From the NCBI GenBank assembly GCA_017448845.1, contig JAFSKT010000132.1:1-43926 (forward strand): a DNA stretch of 43,926 nt. Reading direction: 5' to 3'. Numbering within the stretch: the stretch's first letter is position 1; each line of letters begins with the position of its first letter. The position numbers and the translations under genes were made by a program. This DNA comes from Lachnospiraceae bacterium (GTDB lineage: Bacteria; Bacillota; Clostridia; Lachnospirales; Lachnospiraceae). Of the stretch, positions 16,460-26,073 are shown in pieces. The notes under the pieces were generated by a model. The model did no database searches and was not told the origin of the DNA. It saw nothing but the letters and a program-made list of their open reading frames with translations.

Positions 16460-17129
16460 GAGGATCAAGGCGGTCCTGTGGGATATGGACGGGACGCTTT
16501 TCAATACAAAGCCGGGGATAGAAAAGGCGCTGAGTGATGCCTGTGATGAACTCTCCTTTCCCTCTATAGCTACTGAGGATGTGGAGACTTTTATCGGGCC
16601 TCCCATACAGTACGGTTTTAAGAATTATTTTAACCTGCCCCTTGAAAGGGCTATAGAATGCGCCAATGTTTTCCGAAAGTTTTACAGGGATAAGGGCTAC
16701 GTGGAGGAGTGCGATCCCTATGAGGGACTGGTGGAAAGCCTGAAGGAGCTTAAGAGCAGGGGCTATTTCCTTGGAGTCTGTACCCTAAAAAAACAGGATA
16801 TGGCCGATAGGATAGTAAAGAGATACGGAATGAAGGAGTTATTTGACAGCGTTGTAGGGACGGATGCCAATGATTCCATAAAGAAAGAAGACACCATAGC
16901 CCTGTCCTGTGAAAAATGGGGGATAGGAACAGAGGAAGCCGTACTCATCGGAGACACGGAATATGATGCCCTGGGGGCCGAAAAGGCGGAGAGCCTTTTT
17001 ATAGGCGTGACATACGGATTTGGTTTTAAGACTGAGAAAGATGTGGACGAATATCAAAATATCGGGACAGCTCATTCCCCGAAGGAAGTCTGCGATATTG
17101 TCTACACATTCAATAAAGAGGCGGTATGA
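16449..17129 (+). CDS. HAD-superfamily phosphatase
   Basis: A 226-residue HAD hydrolase of the phosphoglycolate phosphatase-like group. Motif I is WDMDGTLFNT (nucleophile Asp12), motif II the Thr in VCTLKK, motif III a Lys in KKEDT, and motif IV GDTEYDALGA. A helical cap (about 20-85) follows motif I. It could dephosphorylate a sugar phosphate or a product of the aldolase encoded just upstream, with which it overlaps by 11 bases. The substrate is not known. The next gene overlaps it by ATGA. Confidence 0.85.
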   Translation: MENKRIKAVLWDMDGTLFNTKPGIEKALSDACDELSFPSIATEDVETFIGPPIQYGFKNYFNLPLERAIECANVFRKFYRDKGYVEECDPYEGLVESLKELKSRGYFLGVCTLKKQDMADRIVKRYGMKELFDSVVGTDANDSIKKEDTIALSCEKWGIGTEEAVLIGDTEYDALGAEKAESLFIGVTYGFGFKTEKDVDEYQNIGTAHSPKEVCDIVYTFNKEAV

Positions 17130-19939
17130 GCGGGATCAAAGCATTTTATGAAAGGTTTAAGGGAAAGAAATACGCTTATATAGTTTCCTATACAGCGCTT
17201 TTCTGCCTGTTTTCCCTGCTCATATTCTGTTATTTCCCTCTCTACCGCAAGGGTTTTATCTGGCAGCAGGACGGGTTAAAGCAGCACTATAACGGGCTGC
17301 TTTATTACAGTAAGTACTTAAAGGGGATCATCGGAACCCTTCTTTCCGGAGGCGGCCTACATATACCGAAGTGGGATTTTTCCATAGGTTACGGCTCGGA
17401 TATCATAACGACACTTCACTATTACGCCATCGGGGATCCGCTGACACTGCTCTCAGCCTTTGTTCCCCTGTCTTTAATGGAGTTCTTTTACGCGGGACTC
17501 TTTTTCCTCCGCTCCTATATCGGGGGCCTGGGATTTTCCCTTATGTCCCTGTGCAGAGGAAACAGACGCTTTTACACCCTTATGGGAGCGCTCATATACT
17601 GTTTTGCGGCTTTTGGCCTGGTGTTAGGGCTGATGCACGGTATCTTCATGGTGCCGGTGTGCTACTTCCCCTGGATGATCTACGGAGTTGACAGGATATT
17701 TGAAAAGAAGAGACCTGTGATCTTTATCCTTTCAACGGCAGCGGCAGCGGCGGCTAATTTCTATTTCTTCTATATGGAGCTGCTGCTCACGGTATTTTAT
17801 ATAATCCATAAGTTCATCTGTTCCGAGGAAGACAGATACGATAAGCGTCAGGAGGCGGGGGTCTATGTAAAGGACCTGCTGGTCAGGGTAGGGGAATTCC
17901 TCTTATATGGCTTAAATGCTTTTCTCCTCTGCGCAGTGGTGCTCTTACCGGTGCTGAGCGTCATGTTTTCATCCGAGAGGTTTGCGGCCCGGAAATATGT
18001 TCCTCTTCTTTATCCTTTCAGACACTATATGCAGCTTATCTCCAATTTCATGGTGACAAAGAAGGCCGGAAGCTGGACCCTTATGGGCTTCACCGTTATC
18101 GGCGCCCTGTCCCTTATTCTCCTCTTTTCCGCAAAGGAAGAGGATAAGGAGATAAAGCGGCTCAGGTTCCGCTTTGCAGTCCTTTCTGTATTTGCCATGA
18201 TCCCGTTTTTTGGGTTTATGATAAACGGCTTTGCCTACGTTACAAACCGCTGGACCTTTGCCTGGGCTCTGTCTGCGGCCATGGTCACTGCTACGGTATT
18301 ACCTCAGGCGGGGAAAAGGATAAGGGAAAACAGGACAAGGATGGTCATTATACTTTCCGTGCTGTCGGCGGGAGCAGTATTATTCTTCTTTGTGAGGTCT
18401 GAAGAAGCTCTTTTCTCATATGTGCTGCTCTTACTTCTCTGCATCTTACTTATTTCGGGGGTGCTTCCGGAAAAGTACTTAAAACCCGTATTATTTGCCT
18501 TTCTTTCCCTGTCCCTTATATTTAACGGCTGGTACGCCTATTCTACAGCGGACAGTGATTTCCTTAATGAATTCCGGGATTTCCACGCGGCGGACCGGTC
18601 CTTAAATTCACCCTTCCCCGGGAATATGCTGGAAGGCACGGAGGGAGAAGGCTTTTTTAGGACAGAGGTAAGCGGGGTGGACAACACCCAGAACAGCTCC
18701 ATACAGACAGGATTTAAGGGGACCCAGTTTTATTTCTCCCTTACCAGTCCCTATATTTCCGACTTCATAAACAGCCTCTACTTAAACTGGCCTAAGGACT
18801 ACGACTACGACGGGGTGGAATCCAGAGAGGGTCTGGAAGCCCTGGCGGGTGTTAAGTATTTTATCACCGGGGAAGACACGAAATATAAGGTTCCTGCCGG
18901 CTTTGTATCTGTTACCGAAGGACAGGATGATTCGGGAAACAAGGCTTTTCTCTATAAAAATGAAAATGCCCTGCCCCTTGGATATTCCACAAAGTATGTG
19001 ATCGGAAGAAATGATCTTGACGCCATGAACGCAGCGGGACGGCAGAACGCCCTGCTTTCCGGAGCAGTTCTCTCGGAAAAGGATAAAGAAACCCTGGTAA
19101 ACGCAGGCTTTTCCGAAGGAGAGATAAGGGACGATTCGGAAAATGTCTTTAAGAAGATAGAATCAAAGGGCGATATGGACATAGACAGCAATTCCTTTAC
19201 CGTTAGAAGGAACGCTTCAGTCCTCATAACCTTTGAGGGGCGGAAGAACGCCGAGACCTATGTGGTGTTCAAAGGCCTTGAATTCCGGGGCTTTAAGGAA
19301 AGGGAAATGTATGATGAGGGCGCCTGGGCGGGCCTCACTCCCTTTGAACGTTCAAAGGTCATGGATAAGAATACCACCGATTCCAGGCCCAGCGTCACAA
19401 GCCTCATGCTGATAAATAACGGCCACGAGCAGATAGTGGAGTTTTATAATTATAAAAATGATTACTACTGCGGACGGGAGAATTTCCTGGTAAATCTCGG
19501 AGATACGGGGGAAGGAGAGGGAACAGTGCAGATCTCCTTCCGGGAGAGCGGTGTTTACAGCTTTGATTCCCTTGAAGTTATTTCCCAGCCCACAGATAGC
19601 GTGACAGAGCGGATAAAGGAATTTAAGGATTCCGTGATGGAAAATATCACGGTAGGCGAAGACAGTGTCAGCGGTACCTTTACTTCTGAGGATGACCGGA
19701 TCCTCATGCTCTCCATTCCCTATAACCCGGGTTGGAAAGCCTATGTAGACGGGAAGGAGACAGAGATACTGAGGGCAGACCTCATGTATATGGCGGTTCC
19801 CGTGGTGAAAGGTACCCATAACATTGAGCTAAAATACGAGACTCCCTTCCTTAAAACGGGAGCTCTGATGGGTATATTTGGTATTATCATGCTTTTCGTG
19901 ATACTATATAGAATGATCAAGATAACCCACCACCTTTAG
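17126..19939 (+). CDS. YfhO-family GT-C-like membrane protein
   Basis: A 937-residue membrane protein of the YfhO family. About a dozen transmembrane segments occupy residues 20-475. An extracytoplasmic domain of about 430 residues follows and a final TM lies near the C terminus (about 908-928). The first loop has an acidic/aromatic segment (WQQDGLKQHYNG), which is the likely active-site loop in this GT-C-like fold. YfhO proteins are implicated in adding sugars from lipid carriers outside the cell, for example lipoteichoic acid glycosylation. Here it could transfer or polymerise the locus sugar. The last codons (KITHHL, TAG) lie within a strong hairpin. It overlaps the HAD gene by four bases. 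Confidence 0.8.
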   Translation: MSGIKAFYERFKGKKYAYIVSYTALFCLFSLLIFCYFPLYRKGFIWQQDGLKQHYNGLLYYSKYLKGIIGTLLSGGGLHIPKWDFSIGYGSDIITTLHYYAIGDPLTLLSAFVPLSLMEFFYAGLFFLRSYIGGLGFSLMSLCRGNRRFYTLMGALIYCFAAFGLVLGLMHGIFMVPVCYFPWMIYGVDRIFEKKRPVIFILSTAAAAAANFYFFYMELLLTVFYIIHKFICSEEDRYDKRQEAGVYVKDLLVRVGEFLLYGLNAFLLCAVVLLPVLSVMFSSERFAARKYVPLLYPFRHYMQLISNFMVTKKAGSWTLMGFTVIGALSLILLFSAKEEDKEIKRLRFRFAVLSVFAMIPFFGFMINGFAYVTNRWTFAWALSAAMVTATVLPQAGKRIRENRTRMVIILSVLSAGAVLFFFVRSEEALFSYVLLLLLCILLISGVLPEKYLKPVLFAFLSLSLIFNGWYAYSTADSDFLNEFRDFHAADRSLNSPFPGNMLEGTEGEGFFRTEVSGVDNTQNSSIQTGFKGTQFYFSLTSPYISDFINSLYLNWPKDYDYDGVESREGLEALAGVKYFITGEDTKYKVPAGFVSVTEGQDDSGNKAFLYKNENALPLGYSTKYVIGRNDLDAMNAAGRQNALLSGAVLSEKDKETLVNAGFSEGEIRDDSENVFKKIESKGDMDIDSNSFTVRRNASVLITFEGRKNAETYVVFKGLEFRGFKEREMYDEGAWAGLTPFERSKVMDKNTTDSRPSVTSLMLINNGHEQIVEFYNYKNDYYCGRENFLVNLGDTGEGEGTVQISFRESGVYSFDSLEVISQPTDSVTERIKEFKDSVMENITVGEDSVSGTFTSEDDRILMLSIPYNPGWKAYVDGKETEILRADLMYMAVPVVKGTHNIELKYETPFLKTGALMGIFGIIMLFVILYRMIKITHHL

Positions 19940-19957
19940 GTGGTGGGAGTATCTTGA
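19917..19957 (+). other. Strong stem-loop across the stop codon
   Basis: TCAAGATA (19917-19924) pairs with TATCTTGA (19950-19957) and CCCACCACC (19926-19934) pairs with GGTGGTGGG (19939-19947) around a TTTA loop, with a small internal bulge. The TAG stop of the YfhO-like gene starts in the loop. There is no T tract, so it is not a classic terminator. It could be an attenuator, an mRNA-processing or stabilising site, or the remnant end of an IS200/IS605-like element. Confidence 0.65.
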
Positions 19958-19978
19958 TTCCGGACGGGGGAATTAACA

Positions 19979-21787
19979 GTGAAAATAAAGATCGCAGAAT
20001 ATATAGCGGATTTTCTTATAAGCCATAAGGTGGACACGGTATTTTCGGTTACGGGAGGCGGTGCGATGCACTTAAACGACGCCTTCGGACACCGGAAAGA
20101 ACTTCACTGCATCTATAACCATCATGAGCAGGGCTCTGCCATTGCGGCGGAGGGATATACCAGGCTTACGGGAAAGATAGCCGCAGTATGTGTTACCAGC
20201 GGTCCCGGAGGGACCAACGCCATTACCGGCGTATTTGACTGCTTTGTGGATTCGGTTCCCATGTTTGTGATCTCAGGACAGGTAAAAAGGGAGACCACCG
20301 TAAGATATACGGGCTGCGGATTAAGGCAGCTGGGAGACCAGGAATGCGATATAGTAAGCGTTGTGGAGCCCATTACCAAATTTGCGGTGATGATAGAAAA
20401 CCCCTACGAGATCAGATATCAGCTGGAAAAGGCCTGGTATCTTGCCACCCACGGCAGAAGAGGGCCGGTGTGGATAGATGTGCCCCTTGATATTCAGGGC
20501 GCCATTGTGGAGACTGAGCAGCTTACCGGATTTGAGAAGAAGAATACCGAAAAGTGTGAGCAGCCCAAGTTCAATAAGACGGATGCGGACAGGATACTGG
20601 AGAAGCTTGAGGTGTCGAAGCGTCCGGTGATCCTTGCGGGTGAAGGCATAAGGCTTGGCGAAGCTTATAAGGAATTTATCGAGACCACCAGTGCCCTGAG
20701 AGTCCCGGTGGTAACCTGTTGGAACGCCCAGGATCTGCTCTGGGACAATAATCCCTACTACATGGGTATTCCCGGCACCGTAGGCCAGAGAGCCGCCAAT
20801 TTCATCGTACAGGCCGCGGATCTCCTGATAGTCTTAGGCTGCAGGATGAATATCCGGAATATCAGCTATAATAAGCACCAGTTTGCGGAAAACGCCTATA
20901 AGATACAGGTGGATATAGATAAAGGTGAGCTGGAGAAACCCACGGTGAAGATAGATATGCCGGTACACGCGGATGTGAAGGATGTGTGCGCGGAGCTTGC
21001 CCACGCTGCGGTAGATGAGGTGGGAGACCATAAGAACTGGCTCAAGTGGTGCAGGGAATTGAAGAAGCGCTATCCCATAGTGCAGCCTGAGCACATGAAA
21101 AAGGCAAAGCCCATGAACCCTTATGCATTCTTAGACACGGTTTCCGACTGCCTTGTGGGGTCAGACGCCGTTATATGCGGTAACGGGGCGGCCTGCGTTC
21201 AAGTTTTCCAGACATTGAAGCTCAAGAAGGGCTGCAGGATATTTACCAATTCGGGATCGGCGGAGATGGGATTCGCCCTTCCGGCAGCACTGGGGGCTGC
21301 GGCATCCGGCAGCGGAAAACGGATCATTGCCATAGACGGCGACGGTTCCTTTATGATGAACCTGCAGGAACTGCAGACCATAAGACATAACGAGCTGGAT
21401 ATAAAGATAATAATACTCAACAATAACGGCTACCATTCCATCAGGCAGACCCAGAACAACATGTTTGCCGGAAGGGAGCATGTGGGTATAGATAAGGACA
21501 GCGGCGTATCCTTCCCGGATCTGAAGAAGCTGGCGGCAGCCTTTGACTTAAAGTATGTGAAGCTTGATACCCTGACCAACCTGGATAAAAAGCTGAATGA
21601 TGCCCTTGAAACAGAGGGGACAGTGATAATAGAGGCAGTGCTGGATCATGAACAGGGCTTTGAACCCAAGACCTCATCAAAGGTCAATGATGACGGCACC
21701 ATAGTATCGGCCGCCCTTGACGATATGTTCCCCTTTCTTCCCAGGGAGGAATATGAAGGAGTAAGGAAAGAAGCGGCAAAAATCTGA
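19979..21787 (+). CDS. YerE-like thiamine-diphosphate enzyme
   Basis: A 602-residue enzyme of the acetolactate synthase fold. The catalytic Glu50 is in NHHEQGSAIAAEGY. The central domain lies at about 190-330. The cofactor motif GDGSFMMNLQELQTI (454 onward) ends in LNNNGY. In the context of rfbFGH the best-known parallel is YerE of Yersinia, which adds a two-carbon acetyl unit from pyruvate to CDP-3,6-dideoxy-4-keto-glucose to start yersiniose. True acetolactate synthase is less likely without a small subunit and in this position. The start is GTG at 19979 with GGGGG about eight bases in front. A YerF-like reductase is not obvious nearby. Confidence 0.75.
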   Translation: MKIKIAEYIADFLISHKVDTVFSVTGGGAMHLNDAFGHRKELHCIYNHHEQGSAIAAEGYTRLTGKIAAVCVTSGPGGTNAITGVFDCFVDSVPMFVISGQVKRETTVRYTGCGLRQLGDQECDIVSVVEPITKFAVMIENPYEIRYQLEKAWYLATHGRRGPVWIDVPLDIQGAIVETEQLTGFEKKNTEKCEQPKFNKTDADRILEKLEVSKRPVILAGEGIRLGEAYKEFIETTSALRVPVVTCWNAQDLLWDNNPYYMGIPGTVGQRAANFIVQAADLLIVLGCRMNIRNISYNKHQFAENAYKIQVDIDKGELEKPTVKIDMPVHADVKDVCAELAHAAVDEVGDHKNWLKWCRELKKRYPIVQPEHMKKAKPMNPYAFLDTVSDCLVGSDAVICGNGAACVQVFQTLKLKKGCRIFTNSGSAEMGFALPAALGAAASGSGKRIIAIDGDGSFMMNLQELQTIRHNELDIKIIILNNNGYHSIRQTQNNMFAGREHVGIDKDSGVSFPDLKKLAAAFDLKYVKLDTLTNLDKKLNDALETEGTVIIEAVLDHEQGFEPKTSSKVNDDGTIVSAALDDMFPFLPREEYEGVRKEAAKI

Positions 21788-21811
21788 CATAGGATAAAGG
21801 TTTAATTACTG

Positions 21812-22834
21812 ATGAGTGATACGGTAAATATAGACAGGAAAAAGGTCATAAGCATAATGATCCCCTGTTATAACGAAGTGGAAAATGTGGGGCCCATAAG
21901 CCAGAGGATCGTTGAGATCATGGAGGGCGAGCTTTCCCGTTATGATTATGAATTACTTTTCATAGATAACTGCTCCACGGACGGCACCAGGGAGAAATTA
22001 GAAGAGATCTGCGCCGGGAATAAGAGGATAAAGGCCATCTTTAACGTGACCAATTTCGGACAGTTCAATTCACCCTTCTACGGCATGTGCCAGACCAGCG
22101 GTGACTGCACCATATCCATGGCCTGTGATTTTCAGGATCCCCCGGAGCTTATCCCCCAGTTTGTGGCGGAGTGGGAGAACGGATATAAGATAGTCAGCGC
22201 CATAAAGAAGGGAAGTAAGGAAAACGCTTTCATCTACTTTTTACGCACGGTCTACTATCGTTTGATAAGAAATATGTCCGACGTGAAGATGATAGAGAAT
22301 TTCACCGGCACCGGACTTTACGATAAATCCTTCATAAGCCTCTTAAAGCAGCTGGATGATCCTATTCCATTTTTAAGGGGTATAGTTGCGGAATACAATT
22401 TTAAGAGGAAGGAGATCCCCTTTGTACAGCCGAAGCGCAGGGCCGGAAAGACCAGCAATAATTTCTACAGGCTCTATGACGCGGCTATGCTCTCCATTAC
22501 CTCATACACCAAGGTGGGCTTAAGGCTTGCCACCTTTTTCGGATTTTTTGCGGGGATCATAAGTTTTGGGATCGCGATATATTACACTGTCATGAAACTT
22601 ACCCACTGGTACAGCTTTTCGGCAGGTTACGCGCCCATGCTGATCGGAGTTTTCCTTATAGGATCGCTGCAGCTCTTTTTCATAGGATTTCTCGGAGAAT
22701 ACATTTTGAATATCAATACCCGTATCATGCACCGGCCTTTGGTGGTGGAGGAAAAACGGATCAATTTTGACGTCACTCCCGATAAGGCTGAGGATAATAA
22801 GGATAGCGGGGGGAACAGCGTAGATGCAACTTAA
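21812..22834 (+). CDS. GT2 polyprenyl-phosphate glycosyltransferase
   Basis: A 340-residue GtrB/DPM1-like enzyme. The N-terminal GT-A domain has IMIPCYNEVENV, FIDNCSTDGT and the acidic motif MACDFQDPPE. Two transmembrane segments near residues 240-262 and 275-300 anchor it. Such enzymes move a sugar from a nucleotide donor to a polyprenyl phosphate, giving a donor for GT-C enzymes such as the YfhO-like protein two genes upstream. AAAGG is 13 bases before the ATG. The downstream GT8 gene overlaps by 11 bases. Confidence 0.87.
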   Translation: MSDTVNIDRKKVISIMIPCYNEVENVGPISQRIVEIMEGELSRYDYELLFIDNCSTDGTREKLEEICAGNKRIKAIFNVTNFGQFNSPFYGMCQTSGDCTISMACDFQDPPELIPQFVAEWENGYKIVSAIKKGSKENAFIYFLRTVYYRLIRNMSDVKMIENFTGTGLYDKSFISLLKQLDDPIPFLRGIVAEYNFKRKEIPFVQPKRRAGKTSNNFYRLYDAAMLSITSYTKVGLRLATFFGFFAGIISFGIAIYYTVMKLTHWYSFSAGYAPMLIGVFLIGSLQLFFIGFLGEYILNINTRIMHRPLVVEEKRINFDVTPDKAEDNKDSGGNSVDAT

Positions 22835-23840
22835 CGTCCTTTATCAGTTTAATGAGAAGTACGCTCCCTATGCGGGAGCCAGCATGACCTCTCTTCTGGA
22901 AAATAATAAGCATATCGAAAAGATCCGTATCTTTATCTTAGGTGAGGATCTGTCCGCCTTTTCCATGGACAGGTTCAGGACACTTTCCGCAAAATACGGA
23001 AGCTTCCTGAATTTCGTAAACACGGAGAGCCTGGTAGCCCTTATGAAGGAGATGAACATGCCCTCGTACAGGGGCTCCTATGCAGCGAATATGAGGCTTT
23101 TCCTGTCATTTATCCTAAGCGAGGACGTGGACCGGCTTCTCTATCTGGACGCGGATACCATAGTTACGGGAAAACTGGATCCGCTCCTCAGTCTCGAAAT
23201 GGGAGATCACCCTGTGGCCATGTGCCTTGATTCCCTGGTGAGAAAGCATAAGCTCCGCCTGGGCTTTGATATGGCGGACTTTTATTATAATTCCGGGGTT
23301 ATGCTCTTTTCCATGAAGAAGTGGAGGGAAAGGAGATGCTCGGAACGTATAGCCGACCATGTGAGAAATGTGAGGGCATGGTATGCCTCCCCGGATCAGG
23401 ACCTTATCAATGTGGTGCTTAAGGGTGAGATAATGAAGCTTGGCCCCAGGTATAATATCCAGCCTGCTTATCTCGCTTTTTCCCTTCGTTCTTATTTCAG
23501 GACCTTTGGAAGCAAGGGCTTTTACACCCCGGAGGAGATGAGGTCAGGGCTCACCAGCCCGGTGATATACCATTTCTTCCGCTTTGTGGGAGAGTTTCCC
23601 TGGCATAAGAACAACGTCCATCCGGACAATGACCTTTTTGACAGGTATATCATGATGTCACCCTGGGATGATTACGTAAAGCTGCCGGCGGATAATGGTC
23701 TTGTCCTTAAATTTGAAAAAGTACTCTATAAAAAGCTTCCGAGGTTTATTTTTATCAAGCTCTTCAGAATCGCATATGAGGACTTTATCAAAAAAGCAAA
23801 CAGGGATTCGCTAAAATATAAGACGAATAAGCATATGTAG
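22824..23840 (+). CDS. GT8-family glycosyltransferase
   Basis: A 338-residue cytoplasmic glycosyltransferase of family 8 (LgtC/general stress protein A type). Visible motifs are the N-terminal QFNEKYAPYAGASMTSLLEN, the metal-binding LYLDADTIV, then YYNSGVMLFSM and SPDQDLINVVL, and YHFFRFVGEFPWH with the usual His and Lys near the end. GT8 enzymes often use UDP-glucose or UDP-galactose and retain the anomeric configuration. It overlaps the previous gene by 11 bases. The acceptor is unknown. Confidence 0.9.
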   Translation: MQLNVLYQFNEKYAPYAGASMTSLLENNKHIEKIRIFILGEDLSAFSMDRFRTLSAKYGSFLNFVNTESLVALMKEMNMPSYRGSYAANMRLFLSFILSEDVDRLLYLDADTIVTGKLDPLLSLEMGDHPVAMCLDSLVRKHKLRLGFDMADFYYNSGVMLFSMKKWRERRCSERIADHVRNVRAWYASPDQDLINVVLKGEIMKLGPRYNIQPAYLAFSLRSYFRTFGSKGFYTPEEMRSGLTSPVIYHFFRFVGEFPWHKNNVHPDNDLFDRYIMMSPWDDYVKLPADNGLVLKFEKVLYKKLPRFIFIKLFRIAYEDFIKKANRDSLKYKTNKHM

Positions 23841-23875
23841 CGGGTTTTGGGACATTCTGCGGTGCACGGAAAAAG

Positions 23876-25660
23876 GTGAGTGAATTGAAGGAATTAGAAT
23901 ATCCCTTCGACGGGGATGAGATAATCAAAAAAAAGAAGGGAATTAAGAAGGTACTGCTGGGGCAGGAAGGACTTATGCCTTTGAAGATCGCAGTTCTGGG
24001 AGGAGCCACCACCAATGATATCGTTAAGGTGACGGAGCTTTTTCTGTTGGATAATAAGATAAAGCCGATATTCTATGAATCTGAATACAACCGGTATTAT
24101 GAAGATGTCATGTTTGAAAATGAAGAGCTTGAGGAATTTAAGCCTGAAATCATTTTTTTCTGTACCTGTAACAGGAACATCACGGCCTGGCCTGATGTGA
24201 CCGATGGGCTTCCCGATATAGAAAAGAAGCTGGACTATGAGTATTTAAGGCTTGAAGAAATGTGGAACAGGACGGCCGAAAAGTACAGGTGCCCGATCAT
24301 TCAAAACAATTTTGAATACCCTTTCTACCGCCTTTTGGGAAACAGGGACTCCTGGGACAAAAGGGGGAGGGTAAATTTCATCTGCAGACTAAACGGGAAG
24401 ATAAATGAATATGCGGAAAACCACTCGAATTTCTTTGTGCATGACATAAATTATGAGTCCGCATCCTATGGTCTGGAAAAATGGTCGGATCCCTTTTATT
24501 GGCATATGTATAAATATGCGCTCTGTGTTCCGGCTATCCCGTATTTTTCCTTTAATGTGGCAAATATCATAAAGTCAGTCATGGGCAGGAATAAAAAGGT
24601 ACTCATGCTGGATATGGACAATACCCTCTGGGGAGGGGTTATCGGGGACGACGGGGAGGATAATATCGAAATAGGCCAGGAGACACCCATAGGCCAGACC
24701 TACAGCGAGTTTCAGGAATATGTGAAGTCATTAAAGAATATAGGTGTCCTCCTGGCCGTAAACTCTAAAAACGATGAAGCTACGGCCCTAAAGGGACTTG
24801 AAAGACCGGACTCGGTACTGAAAAGCGATGATTTCGTTATAAAAAAGATTAACTGGATGCCGAAAAGCGAAAACCTTGTGAGTGCAGCAGAGGAACTGAA
24901 CCTGCTGCCGGAGAGCGTTGTATTTGCGGACGATAATCCTGCGGAAAGGGAAATAGTGCGTTCAAACGTTCCGGGAGCCGCTGTCCCGGAAATAGGTGAC
25001 AGGCCTGAATCATTCATAAGGATAATAGACAGGTCCGGCTTCTTTGAGGTAACGAATTTCTCTGAAGACGATATCAGCAGGAACAGGATGTACGCCGACA
25101 ATGTGAAACGGTCCGTAAGCCGGAATGCCTTTACGGATTACGGGGAGTATCTGAAATCCCTTGAAATGAAAGGAGAGATACAGCATTTTGTGAGCGCCTA
25201 TATGTCAAGGATCTCCCAGCTTACCAATAAGAGCAATCAGTTCAATCTTACAACTAAACGCTACACTCAAAGCGAGATCGAGGAAGCGGAAAAAGATGAC
25301 GGATATATCACACTTTACGGAAAGCTTGATGATAAATTCGGAAGCAACGGTGTGGTAAGCGTGGTCATAGGGCAGATAAGGGAAAAGGAGTGCCATATTG
25401 ACCTTTGGATCATGAGCTGCCGGGTACTGAAAAGGGATATGGAATATGCCATGATGGATGCCCTTGTTAAGGAATGCATGAAGAGAGGCATAAGCCGTAT
25501 CAGGGGCTACTATTATCCTACGGCAAAAAATGCCATGGTGCGTGATTTATATGGAGAACTGGGATTTGAAAAACTCTCGGAGGATCCGGACGGGAATACA
25601 GTCTGGGATTTTGAGATAAAGGATGACTATATCAGAAAGAACAGGTATATCGAGGTTTGA
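23876..25660 (+). CDS. FkbH-like protein (HAD-IIIC plus GNAT)
   Basis: A 594-residue FkbH-family protein. An N-terminal SGNH-like region (about 35-220) precedes a HAD-IIIC domain (motif I LMLDMDNTLWGG near 243, then AVNSKND and FADDNPAERE). A GNAT-like C-terminal part lies at about 430-580. FkbH enzymes take 1,3-bisphosphoglycerate and load a glyceryl unit onto an acyl carrier protein; relatives load other hydroxyacyl units. The stand-alone ACP three genes later is the expected partner. Start choice is uncertain: GTG at 23876, or TTG at 23885, for which AAGGTGA would be a well-placed ribosome site. It overlaps the next gene by TTGA. Confidence 0.85.
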   Translation: MSELKELEYPFDGDEIIKKKKGIKKVLLGQEGLMPLKIAVLGGATTNDIVKVTELFLLDNKIKPIFYESEYNRYYEDVMFENEELEEFKPEIIFFCTCNRNITAWPDVTDGLPDIEKKLDYEYLRLEEMWNRTAEKYRCPIIQNNFEYPFYRLLGNRDSWDKRGRVNFICRLNGKINEYAENHSNFFVHDINYESASYGLEKWSDPFYWHMYKYALCVPAIPYFSFNVANIIKSVMGRNKKVLMLDMDNTLWGGVIGDDGEDNIEIGQETPIGQTYSEFQEYVKSLKNIGVLLAVNSKNDEATALKGLERPDSVLKSDDFVIKKINWMPKSENLVSAAEELNLLPESVVFADDNPAEREIVRSNVPGAAVPEIGDRPESFIRIIDRSGFFEVTNFSEDDISRNRMYADNVKRSVSRNAFTDYGEYLKSLEMKGEIQHFVSAYMSRISQLTNKSNQFNLTTKRYTQSEIEEAEKDDGYITLYGKLDDKFGSNGVVSVVIGQIREKECHIDLWIMSCRVLKRDMEYAMMDALVKECMKRGISRIRGYYYPTAKNAMVRDLYGELGFEKLSEDPDGNTVWDFEIKDDYIRKNRYIEV

Positions 25661-26073
25661 ACAGCTTTAGATTCGATGAACTGAAAATCGGTATGAGGGA
25701 AAGCTTCAGGGCAGAGGTGAGCAGCGAAAAAATGCATGCCTTCAGGGAGCTTTCCGGCGACTGTAATCCCCTGCATAATGATGAAAGCTATGCCAGGGAA
25801 AAGGGTTTCAGGGACAAGGTGGCCTTCGGTATGCTTTCCTCATCCTTTCTGTCAACCCTGGCAGGGGTTTATCTGCCGGGAGAACACAGCCTCATCCAGT
25901 CTGTGGAGGTGAAATTCTTAAAACCCGTGTATTCAGGGGATAGTCTTTTAGTTTCAGGGGAGATAAGCGAAATGAACTCCACCGTGAAACAGATAGTATT
26001 GAAGGTTTCCATGGAAAACCAAAGCGGCGAAAGGGTTTTGAAGGGAAAGATGAAGGTGATCGTAAATGAGTGA
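25657..26073 (+). CDS. MaoC-like hydratase/dehydratase
   Basis: A 138-residue single hotdog-fold protein of the MaoC/(R)-specific enoyl hydratase type. The hydratase motif SGDCNPLHND has the catalytic pair Asp35 and His40, followed by FGMLSSSFLSTLAGVYLPG and SVEVKFLKPVYSGD. It should add water to, or remove water from, an acyl thioester, here probably bound to the ACP encoded two genes later. The start is TTG at 25657 overlapping the FkbH stop; GAGG just upstream is very close, so coupling is likely. Confidence 0.87.
   Translation: MNSFRFDELKIGMRESFRAEVSSEKMHAFRELSGDCNPLHNDESYAREKGFRDKVAFGMLSSSFLSTLAGVYLPGEHSLIQSVEVKFLKPVYSGDSLLVSGEISEMNSTVKQIVLKVSMENQSGERVLKGKMKVIVNE

Noticed and set aside
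19979..21787. Acetolactate synthase for branched-chain amino acids (ilvB)
   Set aside because: No small subunit or other ilv gene is near and the gene lies in a dideoxysugar locus; a YerE-like role fits better, though not proven.
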